From NCBI GenBank assembly GCA_012064415.1, contig SSNU01000319.1:1-64000 (forward strand): a stretch of DNA of 64,000 bases, written 5' to 3'. The translations under genes were made by a program, and so were the position numbers. Numbering within the stretch: position 1 is the stretch's first letter; every line of letters starts with the position of its first letter. Shown here piece by piece: positions 10,790-20,895 of the stretch. Source of the DNA: Gyrodactylus bullatarudis (taxonomy: Eukaryota > Platyhelminthes > Monogenea > Gyrodactylidea > Gyrodactylidae). The notes beneath the pieces are model-generated. The model was not told the DNA's origin, made no database searches, and worked only from the letters and a program-made list of their open reading frames with translations.

Positions 10790-13700
10790 ACTAATTTCCT
10801 AGTTTAAATTAAAATTTTCTCTTTAATAATTTTCACAGACGATTGAATTTTGTTTTACTGAGTTATCTTGTTAGCAATGAGTTGCGTAAACCATCAATCT
10901 AGAGCAACGATCAATACTAGTGATGCCTAGCATTTCATAAGAATTTTTATAAAATCCTCTCTCATCTTAGATAAAATTTTTAAAAATGAGGAATTATATT
11001 ACTGTATTACTTTATCCCATTTTTTTCAATGTTTTAAGCTCAGTTTTAAAATTTTAATAAAAATGTGATCTGGATTTCACGATCAAATCACTTGTGATCT
11101 GATGAACTGATTTTTAGCCCTGACTATTTATGAAATCAACACTTTTTTACTTTTTAAACTAGACCATTCGAAGCTCGAGTGAACGTATAATTGATACACA
11201 CCACTTTAATATGTGATCCAAAACCCTGATTTTGATCGGTCGCTCACAAGTAGACCTACATATAACAGGTTTTTTAGAGCGCTTTTTAAGAAAAACTTTA
11301 ATTGTATTAATTGATACTTTCAAAATCTCTAACACCTCTCTGATCCTCAAAATAAAGCTTTAAAAACTCAATTTCTCACACTTATTAATTTTACCCTTGA
11401 AAACACAAGTTTAACGAAAAACTAAATGCACCAATGAATTCTTCGTAAAATTTTGATGCATCTGTATATTTTACACGCTATATTACGCCCCGGTTTCTTC
11501 GGACTGGAATGGCCAATGAGTTTCGCAACTGACTGTATTCCAAGAAATTTAATAAATTAGAGCGAATAACTAGGTTCAGCTGAGTCAGCTTGCCTAATTG
11601 TAATTTTCTATTCCAAGATTCATTGATCAATACGAAAACCTCAACTTTGGAATATATATATTGACTATATTTATCTAAATTTTACACTGTTATCAAATCT
11701 TGAAGAATTCATCGTATCAAATTTCTAACATCAATCAGGAAGGAAGATGAATAAATATGTTAAGCTTTTTCTTAATGGTCTGCAAATAAACGATATTTTT
11801 ACAGTATGATTATAAACTTATCTACTAATCATATATCGGATCTTATAAAAATTGAGTACAATAATTCATTACAATGAAAAATAGGGTATAATAGTTTATC
11901 TTCTTTTCACGGGAACAGAAATAGAAGCAAGAAAATTTGCATAAAATGTCCAGACAATCATGGATAAAGTGGATTAGAGAATTATCTAATATTATGGCAC
12001 TTGAAAATGGATCAGATTGGAAAATTCCAGATCATAATTATAATTGAATCCGACGTTTGTATAATTTTATCATTTCTGAAGAGGGCAATCTCTCTTAGAT
12101 GTCCCAGGAATGTGTAGATTAGAATACAACTGTATATTTATCAGTTGAATTGGTCTTAAATCGGTATTCTATTCTATTGTGTTATTCAAATTGAAAGATT
12201 TACAATAGAAAACAGTTAGGAATGAAAACTTCAAGAGTATTTTTTATCAAAAGTACTTTTGGACTAAACATTACTTCACTTTATTAAATTGGCCTTAGAC
12301 AGAGAGAAATGAACGAATACTCAAACTACTCGTGAGTAAATTGACTTTAATTACAAATAGTTTAAGGTTAATTAACAGAATAGAGGTCCATTGACCAGTC
12401 ATGCATGATGTTGACATCAATTATTAATAAAATAATTAATACGAGAAACATCCCGTCCGTTGTATTATTTTTTCTCGTGTGAGTAGTCCTCAAACAAGTT
12501 TACTAGGTAGTTTATGGTGAGAAAAAAATAAAAAGTTTGTGTTTTTAGCCATGTTTTATTACAGTGTACACTTTATTGCTTCTTGTTGCCCTATATTGGT
12601 TATTTTGTTTGGTATCTGGAATGTTTTTTGTGTCTATAAAACATTAAACGATAATAAATAAACGCGTGACAAAGGCTGTATGATAAGCCCCATTCACTAT
12701 TTTTTTATTCACGCCAATAAAATATAATTGATTTATTGCCAATTAAATTCTTAATAATAAAGGAGTAAATTTATCTACAGAACAAATGAAGGTGAGGATT
12801 CAGTAGTTGAGTTCTGAATCGAAAATTAGGCTAGCCTTTTATTCTCATTGAGCACCGTCCTTTTCTCTCTCTCCCTTGATTGCAATTCATGTGAATGAAT
12901 CATCCTGGTCTATGTGATTTTATTTCTCACTCATTCTTCTAGTCCAAGGGGATTTACATCTACTTAAAAAATAAATTTCATTCATGTTTGATTGCATCAA
13001 CAATGTACACTTGACTGTATTTTCTGAGAATCCTTGCGGAAATGGAAGAGCCTAAGAAGATTACATACTCTGAGGAAGAGTAACAAATCCACTTCATCAC
13101 AGAGAAAGAGAGTACTGGTGAGTATTGTGAGAAGTTTACTAATTCTTGAATTCTATATCTCACAGCAATCATTTTTCACGTTTATTCTCTAATGAATAAA
13201 AGGCTCTTACCCATAAGAAAATAAAAATTTCTTTGATCTTAAATGGAAGAATTTTAAACTTGAAAAATAAAAGGGGGAAAAGGTAAATTATAATAGAGGC
13301 ACTTTACAACCTGAACTTACTGACGACATTTTAACCCTAGGAAAATTTATTACCTCAGTTTTGTCCGAAATTTCTGCCTTTCCTCTTACTTCTTATATTA
13401 TTATTTCTTTAGTATTATTATTTATTATTTCACAGAGAAGGGAAACGAAGGTAAAAAACTTTAACCAGTGTAATGCAGCAGTACAGTCATAAAACAATAA
13501 ATATTCTCATGCATTTGTTTCTTTGAATTCTCTCAACCCCACACCCTACCCCTGACCAGCATCACTTCTAATATCCTTCTAACTGCAGTTAAAGAAAGGA
13601 GGAAGATCAGGTTTTTATAATTTGAAAAATAAATCATCCTCCCTCAGTAGTACAAATTTTGGGTAGATCTGAGGCTTGGTTTGTTTTTTTAATGAAAATA

Positions 13701-14772
13701 AACCATAAAAAATATATTGTTTTTAATGGTGTTTTTTTCCTGTAAAAATTCACATGTATTTTCTGCAGCAGAAACATGAAAATTATGAATTTTCCCTACT
13801 CTTGATTATGACTTTTGAGTTTTTGTTGGAAATTTGAATGCATTTTTCTTGTTACGTGTTGTTTTTTACTCGGGAAATAAATCTTTTCTTGGTTAATTAA
13901 TTAATGGACTAAAAGCCTTTGATATATCTATGAGAGCTTAATCGAGGTCAGGATAAACCAAATCTTTTTTCTCCTTTGATCATTGAACGGTTGTTGAAAC
14001 CGAATAAAATCTATATAATTTTTATTTTTATCTTTGTGAATTAACTTAAGCAATAGATTATTTTCACAAGAATATTAGCATAATTTCATGATTTAAAAAA
14101 AGGGAACACCGTCATATTCAAGAGCTTGATAAAACTAAATATACCTTTTTTATTATTAGCAATGCTACTCAAAAGTGTTACTCAAAAATAAAGAACGATT
14201 GAACAATAAATAAATAAACATTGAATATAAGCTAAAAAAACCTCGAAGGACATACTGTTCACCAAGGTTTAAATAAAGTTCTTGTTGATAAGAAACTGTT
14301 TTACAAAACAGAACAAATCGAAATTGAGGCATGATTTTTCAAGGTTCTTAGTTTTATATCCTTTTTCAGGTCGCCGTCCAAAATACATAGCAGGCTTTAA
14401 CCCAGCAGTGTGTAATGACAGCCTTTATCTGGAATCAATTCCTTAAGTCCCAGAGAATTTTTTTCATGACACGGATTCAATCTTTTGTCGATCCTATGGC
14501 TTGTGAATACGCTGATCACAAATCTACAGTTGTTTCAATGCAATTATTTTTGGTTCAGATGTTATCAATCATAAAATCGGTAATTTTTTAATCCAAAAAC
14601 AGGCTATTTTTGTAGCTTTAGCAGACAGAGTTCAGGGGATAAAAAATTGCATATTTGAATTCTACAGGAATGATTACTCGATTAAAGTTGTCTTACTTTC
14701 TACCTCTGACACTGGGAAGTAGGTTTTCAAAAAAACGTTTTAAACATAAATTAATTTTTCTGAAAAATATCA
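10790..14772. other. Intergenic, no gene seen
   Basis: Long AT-rich stretch with short unrelated open frames (for example 11159-11350 and 12978-13172) that show no family resemblance. No RNA gene or complete mobile element recognised. Confidence 0.5.
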
Positions 14773-14875
14773 ACTCTCTTTGAATTAGTATAGCATGATT
14801 TTTCAAAATGATAGAGCCAAGATCTTTAGGTATACCAGGAGATTAATAAATCTCCTATCGAATTGGGGGGGGGGA
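14773..14875 (-). repeat. Dispersed repeat fragment plus poly-G run
   Basis: Bases 14773-14818 in reverse complement carry TCATGCTATACTAATT and the flanking CTCTATCAT also found at 18.38 kb. A run of about nine G follows at 14866-14875. Confidence 0.5.
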
Positions 14876-15771
14876 GCAAACGAAGTATTTTCTGAAGTTT
14901 AAATAAATAATAATGAGTTGCTAAAATGGTATGTGATAGAATTAACCCAGTGGGACTTCAAAGGTTAATATTGAAGAATTCCAAAGGGTCAAATATTATC
15001 TGAGAAAATGTATAGAGCTCACATTGTTACAAAATGAGTGAGCATAAGTGGAGGATGAATCAGACGAATTTTGGTGAAGAGTCCATTCTCATTCAACCAA
15101 ATATTTATCCTATTTGAGAAGGAATACAGAGGGAGAAGAATCTCTCACTACGAGTTGTTTACCTAGAGAGATAAAGAGTGCTTAAAAACAACAAAAACAG
15201 AAGAAATGACCTCACATTTCGCTCCTCAGCAAGAAGAAAAAACATGCATTTATTACACGTTTGAAGATAAGTTTACAAAAATAAAAAAACAGTATGAGAA
15301 TTTTCTTTTCTCCCCAGCAAAGTTTCATCCTTGTTCTTCGCTCACCTTAGAAAATTAAATCTAATCTGTATTATTAGATGGCGCTCTTTTTTACAAATTG
15401 GTTAAAAGGAAACCACTTTGTGTTTCTCCCTTCAACAATGAGCGAATGTTTTGTTCCATGATGGAATGCGAACCACTTTGGATATTGTGGAACACATATT
15501 TGCCGATTCACATTAATTTTTTTGCTAAAGTAATACGTAATAGGGAATTAATAGCTATTAAGGTTAATTTAGAGGTGTTGGAGATAATGATGAATGTTTA
15601 AAGCTTCACGATACAAAGACTAGGCATATATAGGAGTCTTATTTTTATTTGAGTGGTAAATTCATTCTTTTGTGAAAGCAAAAATATTTTGTGACAGCTA
15701 TTCTCAGGAGGAATCATTAGTAAGTAGAGAGGATACTAATGTAAATATGGTTTTATGAAATCTTGTTACAT
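14876..15771. other. Intergenic, no gene seen
   Basis: A 67-codon frame at 15398-15601 has no recognisable motif. Nothing else is supported. Confidence 0.45.
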
Positions 15772-15817
15772 AAATACAAGATAACTAATGAATAGTGCAG
15801 CACCTATACTTACAAAG

Positions 15818-15911
15818 TTTAACTAGAAATATTTCGTTCTAGGTGCTTAGGTCGTATATCCCACAGGAACGTCTTATTTGGTAATGGATTAGCCTATGTC
15901 GCTGAATGTTA
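15818..15911 (+). repeat. Left inverted arm of hammerhead element
   Basis: About 94 bp that pairs with 16143-16232 with roughly six mismatches and a small gap. It includes the shared words TTTAACTAGAAATATTTCGT and TCTTATTTGGTAATGGATTA. Confidence 0.88.
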
Positions 15912-15966
15912 AAAACCCTAGGGGTACGAAACAGCATATAGAAGTAATCCGAGTTGCATGGGATGT

Positions 15967-16021
15967 TGGACGAGTGGATTGAGCTTTGGTTTACAATGCG
16001 AGAAGTCCGAGGTGTCATACT
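15967..16021 (+). promoter_or_regulatory. Putative internal Pol III promoter (A and B boxes)
   Basis: TGGACGAGTGGATTGAGC at 15967-15984 is close to the Ser/Leu-type tRNA A box (TGGCCGAGTGGTTAAGGC). GGTGTCATACT at 16011-16021 is a degenerate B box relative to GGTTCGANNCC. The spacing of about 27 nt between boxes is slightly short but within reach of tRNA genes. The B box overlaps the 5' strand of hammerhead helix I. Confidence 0.45.
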
Positions 16022-16062
16022 GATGAGTCCAGAAAAGGACGAAACGCGCGTATATGTCTACC
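16011..16062 (+). ncRNA. Type I hammerhead ribozyme
   Basis: Small self-cleaving RNA. The invariant core CUGAUGA lies at 16020-16026 and GAAA at 16041-16044. Helix II is GUCC/GGAC closed by an AGAAAA loop. Helix III is the self-complementary ACGCGCGU (16044-16051), and cleavage is predicted after GUA at 16052. Helix I pairs CAUA (16016-16019) with UAUG (16053-16056), then an internal loop, then GGU with ACC (16060-16062). The core and helix III are nearly the same as those of the Schistosoma Sm-alpha ribozyme. Because helix III has no proper loop, a monomer is expected to be weak and dimers to cleave better, a known property of Penelope-associated hammerheads. A competing hairpin GUCUAC/GUAGAC at 16056-16074 could mask the 3' side. 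Confidence 0.87.
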
Positions 16063-16142
16063 ATATATGTAGACTTAAATTATTTCTAAATGCTTTGTAA
16101 GTTTCTTTTGTACCAGTCTCGTTGGGATCCATTAGTAATCTG

Positions 16143-16232
16143 TAACATTCACATGGGCTAATCCATTACCAAATAAGACGTGCCTGTGGGACATACGACC
16201 TAAGCACTTAGAACGAAATATTTCTAGTTAAA
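16143..16232 (-). repeat. Right inverted arm of hammerhead element
   Basis: Reverse-complement partner of 15818-15911; its outer end reaches the right target duplication. Confidence 0.88.
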
Positions 16233-16243
16233 ATACAAGATAA

Positions 16244-18320
16244 TTTTAGTTCTCTAAAAAGTAAAACTTGGATTTTGAAAAGGGTAACTTAATGAGAAGG
16301 ATCCTTCATAAAATAAAACACTTGATGATTACCAATGTCTGGGCAAAAGAAAAAATAGACAAGCATTCCAATCCAAAGATTAACTATCTTGAACAAGGAA
16401 TTAATGAAACACTCTTAATCCAGTATACTTGAAATAAAGTAAAAGAGTTAAGAAATCCCCATTGAGACCTAGTGAATTTCTATCTAAAAAAGACAAATTG
16501 TATTCTAGTGAGTTCTTTCAACGTCAAGAGTCCGAGCATAGTAAAGATCTTAGATTTAAATCATTGATTTTGTGTCAAAATATCTAATAAGCTGTTCTGG
16601 AAATAGTCTTCGCATATGCCGAAATCAAGAAACAGCTTTAGTTGATGAAATCAGTTTTACATGAAATTCGTGCATTCCAAAGAGGTAAAGTATAATTTTT
16701 TTGTTAGAAAATTTTATTCAATATTAATATATAATTTTAAAAAATATAGTAATCAGGAAAAGCATTATTAAAGTAAAGGTTTTCTGCATCTTGGGCATCT
16801 TGTAAATATAGAATGAATTAGATATAATCTGGTTGGATTTGAAACACTTGTAATGAAGATAAATAGGCCATTAAAGAATTTTCAATAAAAATTCTGGAAT
16901 TAGTGGAGATTAGAAGACTCTTAGTATAGTCAAGTTTAGATCGGATATGTGACATAACGGATTTTATACTAGAGAGATTATTACATTCACATAATTTATA
17001 TTTACTATCTATCATATTATAAGCTGAGAGTAAATAGTGGTCTGAAAAAGAGGATCTTCTTAAATTGTAGAAATTTTCAACTAATTGAGATGAGTTAATA
17101 AAAGTTTTCACAATATATGCACAAATTTCATAGTAAATTCTGATTTTGATTAGAGACCGAAATAGATTTGCAGAATAAGCCCCCTAGTCATCACATTTTC
17201 CCCCAATAGACTAGCAAGTCTTATTTATTTTTTCTCGGGGGAAAATATATGTAAATTTTGAAATCCATTTTTATGTAAAAATTTAGACTTGAAAGCTAGA
17301 CTAACATTGGCGATTTCTTTTGGCGTGTTAATTCGAACATTTCTAAAATTCCATTTTATGTCAAGAGAAATAAATCCTGGTAAAAATTAGAAACAGGGGT
17401 ATTAGATAATTAAAAAATCCAAGAAATTAAAAGAAAAGAATAAAACATGAATTCGTGTAAAGAAATTTATTTTAAAAACATGAAAAAACTTGTTCATTTT
17501 ATTCGTTGAAGAAGAAGAAAAAACAGCTGGCAATTATTTCCTTTCTATATATCTTTTGGAAATTAATGCAATCATATTTCAAAGATCTTGCTTGGTACAA
17601 AACTTTTTTTATTCCTTCAACATAATATCAGGGATAAAGAAAGCGAGGCGTTTGGATTTGTCAAGATTCTTTGTTTTAAAAAGATAAAATTCCAACTAAC
17701 AGAACAATTTCCGCTCCGACTTTGCTATTCTCTTCCTCCGTTCACCTCGTCACATTGAAAAGATTGAGAAGGAAGCTTATTTGATCTGGAAGAAAAGTTT
17801 TTTTTATTAAATAAACATTAATGAATGAATGATCGTTCTGGCTCACACACATGACTACATCAGCAGGCAAATTATAGACTAGAAATTTCTTTTGTTTCCT
17901 AATGTACGTATGTGAGATATAACACACAGTGTGGTCATTTCATAGCAGTGTGTGACCTTAGAGTCTATATCATTTTGACAGGTTATCATTATTATTTCTG
18001 TTCCATCCTCGCTTACGGTGAGGAGAGCAACGCCTAGCCTGAAAGAAATTTTTTATTCCCCCATTTAATTATAAATGCACTCTGAGTCGATTTGAATAAA
18101 TCTCTGAGGACTCCTGAACACTTTTTCAATTGAATTAATTCTCCTTGAAATAAGTTAAGAATGAGCTTTTAAATTTCATCTATTCAAATTTACAACGAAT
18201 TATAAAGATAGAATGTATTTGCTGACGAGATTCTATTAGAATAATAGAATAACTTAGAATGCCCAATTTAACTCTAAAAGTCCAATTTCTAACAACTAAT
18301 TATTATTCATTTAAGACTTA
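16244..18320. other. Intergenic, no gene seen
   Basis: A 97-codon minus-strand frame at 16818-17111 is the longest and has no recognisable domain. The rest is AT-rich with no supported feature. Confidence 0.45.
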
Positions 18321-18410
18321 TTTACCACCCATTCGACAGGAAATCTATTAATCTTATGGAATACGCAAGGAATTCAGCTCTATCATGCTATACTAATTTA
18401 GAGAAATTGG
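18321..18410 (+). repeat. Dispersed repeat A, copy 1
   Basis: Begins TTTACCACCCATTCGACAGG and continues to the phrase TATACTAATTTAGAGAAA. Closely related copies lie at 24137-24238 and 61812-61900, with a reversed fragment near 14.8 kb. Confidence 0.65.
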
Positions 18411-19560
18411 ATTTTCTCAAATAAATAACAATAATCTTAACAAAATGTAGAATTTAAGTATTCAATCGCCTGAAATCTATCTACTAAAGCTTTATGTCCA
18501 ATTTTCGGATCAAAGTGTGACCCAATTTTTCAAAAATAACACTTGACTGTGTTAGAATAACCCTAAATTCGTAATCAGCGTGTTTATAAACCATATGATA
18601 AACAAAATATCATATGATAATCATGAAAACGAATGCTCTGGATTTTTCAAGGGTTAAAATAATCGTGAATCCAACAAAAGGTTCAAAGTAAGTAAAGATT
18701 GAATGTATCTCACATTTATGTCATTTTAAAGTCTGAATAAATATAAAAAATCTAACCCAAATATGTTCAGATAACACGAATTGGGATCGAATCTGAGTCA
18801 TTTTCGTGCCTACATCGATGATATTCATAATGACTACATCAGAGATATCTTATTTCTTGATGAATAAATTTTTTTATTAATAAAATAAAAATAATAATAA
18901 ATGGTTGGATAGATGAACAATGCAGGAATTCAAGTGAGATTTACGCAGTAAGGAGAAATCAGCCCATCTCATCATGAATCATCTCCCTCTGGTGATATCT
19001 GAATTCAATCCCAATTCGGATAGAAATGATAAACTCTCCTCCCTATCTCAATAATTCTCTCCTTTATATTAATTTTAAGTGGTGGGAAAACTTTGGTCAG
19101 TTGATCAAAGAGTTTACTCTCGAGTTACTAGTTCTGTCAATAATAAGATTCTAGGACTTATGATTTTGATCGTATTCAACCTTTTATTTACCATTATTGC
19201 ATCGTACTGTGTTTGTTATTTAGGCCGGAAATACCCGAGGAATAAATGAGTAACTGAAAAGTTTGTAAATGAATAGCTGGATCACTCTCATTCACTAATG
19301 GAGTAGTATTACCTTAAAATAAAAAACATAATTACAGTGATATTTTTATACCTAATGGATTTATCCATTTGGCCATCTTAAAAATAAATGATACATTAAT
19401 AAACGGGAAAGGGTATCTAGTATCAGTTTTTACATTAATTTGGCAATTGCGCGCATAAAAAAGGAACTAGAGGACCATACTTGCAATTATTGAGTTCAAA
19501 AAAGGGAATAAAAAATGAAAAAGAATAGTACATAATAGCGTTAGTGAGTAGTAGTTAATT
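18411..19560. other. Intergenic, no gene seen
   Basis: AT-rich sequence between a dispersed repeat and the 3' side of the reverse transcriptase relic. No supported feature. Confidence 0.45.
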
Positions 19561-19670
19561 GATACAACAAAAGCTAAAATTTCCCGGCTATTATGAAGAA
19601 TCTAAGGCTACTTTTTGGAATAGAAATGTATTTATTAATCTGATATAAAATATATAAATAAAAGACAGAA

Positions 19671-20711
19671 TTAAGCAAAATAATTTCTGAACAGGTCTTC
19701 ATCCTCTGGAATGAGACTTTGGAGGAAAGCACATGTGGATTTGATGGATGTGCAGGGGATGTTTTTAAGTACAAGTTTAAACCTGGCTTGGAGGGGGAGG
19801 ATGTTACCAAGGAGAATTGAATATTTTCTGAAGTTTCTGGTACTATAAGTTGGAGAATCATCTTGTGGCTTATAAGTGTTATAGAGAATCAGCGAACTAG
19901 AGAGCCTCCTGAGCCAGATAGGGTATAAAGATGATAATTTGAGACATTGTTTATAACTTAGTGGTCCATAGCAGGAGGTGAGAAATCGGTATTGAATTTG
20001 TTCTATCTTTTTTGTGGATTCAATGGTAATTCCGAGGATGAGGGAAGCACAATAATCAAATTTTGATAAAATGAAACTTTTATACATCTTGAGTTTGAGA
20101 TCAGAGGAGGAAATGAATCTTGTGATGAGGAAAGTTGAGTATCTCAGCGTCTTCAAAAGCTCACTCACATGTGATTTGATTGATAATGATTGATCATAGG
20201 TTAAACCAAGGTCTTTGATTTTATTAACAACCAAGTGAGAAAAAACAGGATTAAGTTCGGTTGTGGGTTTAGCGGTCTTCAAAATCATAATTTTTGTTTT
20301 GGTAGTGTTCATTGATAGTCCGATTTTAAGCAAAGAAGTCTCCAGGTGGTTGAGTTCTTTAACTATAAGTTCATTAGAAAAATTTGGGATTAGAACTTTC
20401 AGATCATCAGCATATTTATAGTAAAAAACGTCTGGGGAAGATGGTTTAATAGTTGCGAAAACTAGATTGAATAACAGTGGGCCAATTTTTGAGCCTTAGG
20501 GAACTCCTGATGTGATTTTAGTGGAACTAGAGATTTGGCCATTGAAATGAACTTCCCGGGATCTGGATGAAAGAAAATTTATAATCCAATTTATTAGGAA
20601 TGAAAATGATTTCAAAAATTCGCCAAATTTCCTCTTTTTCAGAAAGAAATAACCCAATAGAGAAAAATCCAAAATTCGGGCTATTAAAAAAATTATAATA
20701 AAATTAAAAAA
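19671..20711 (-). pseudogene. Non-LTR (LINE) reverse transcriptase, 5'-truncated and inactivated
   Basis: Remnant of a retrotransposon polymerase in jockey/CR1-like style; the clade is not resolved. The minus-strand frame is open from about 20711 to the stop near 19671 except for one in-frame TAA at 20496-20498. In order it shows INFLSSRSREVHFNG, then SGVP-stop-GSKIGPLLFNLVFA, where the family has Gln in SGVPQGS, so the TAA is a CAA-to-TAA nonsense change. Next come the catalytic YADDLK (about 20403-20414) and the thumb-region sequence NKIKDLGLTYDQSLSIKSHV and MYKSFILSKFDYCASL. The C-terminal 220 codons after the YADD region are intact. Palm N-terminal motifs and any endonuclease or ORF1 are missing, as expected from 5' truncation. 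No poly-A tail or target duplication could be assigned. Confidence 0.9.
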
Positions 20712-20839
20712 TTAAAAGTAATTAGCAGATCAAGAGATGAATTTCACAGCAAGCTCTCCACCCTTCTGAAAGAAGTTGCGAAGCCAAAATGAGCCAATGG
20801 AAGGTCCCAAATGGAGCATTGTAATAGTATTTATATGTT

Positions 20840-20895
20840 AACCGGGGTAGAGTCTGAAGAGACCCGGCGAAATACAACGTTTATCACTCAAATTT
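20840..20895 (+). ncRNA. Candidate degenerate hammerhead ribozyme
   Basis: CUGAAGA (20854-20860) satisfies the CUGANGA core. It is followed by GACCCGGC and then GAAA (20869-20872). Helix I pairs GAGU (20850-20853) with ACUC (20886-20889), placing cleavage after an AUC triplet at 20885. Helix III is the almost self-complementary AUACAACGUUUAU. Helix II is poor: only the outer G-C and an inner C-G pair form. The stretch GAGACC(C/T)GGCGAAAT is shared with the arms of the Penelope-like fold-back at 3.0 and 3.85 kb, which suggests common descent. Activity is doubtful. Confidence 0.4.

Larger units (their letters stand above)
15772..16243 (+). mobile_element. Short tRNA-like, hammerhead-bearing non-autonomous element
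   Basis: A 446-bp insert (15785-16230) lies between two copies of the 13-bp word AAATACAAGATAA (15772-15784 and 16231-16243), a clear target-site duplication. Its ends are imperfect inverted arms, 15818-15911 and 16143-16232. The middle carries a tRNA-like A box (TGGACGAGTGGATTGAGC, 15967-15984), a weak B box (GGTGTCATACT, 16011-16021) and then a hammerhead ribozyme. This combination recalls the Schistosoma Sm-alpha SINE-like family and the animal retrozymes, which are thought to be mobilised by retroelements such as Penelope-like elements. It has no protein-coding capacity. The inverted rather than direct terminal repeats are unusual for such units. Confidence 0.8.

Noticed and set aside
16818..17111. 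97-codon minus-strand open frame
   Set aside because: No recognisable domain, no flanking splice logic; expected by chance in this composition, although a retroelement remnant cannot be excluded.
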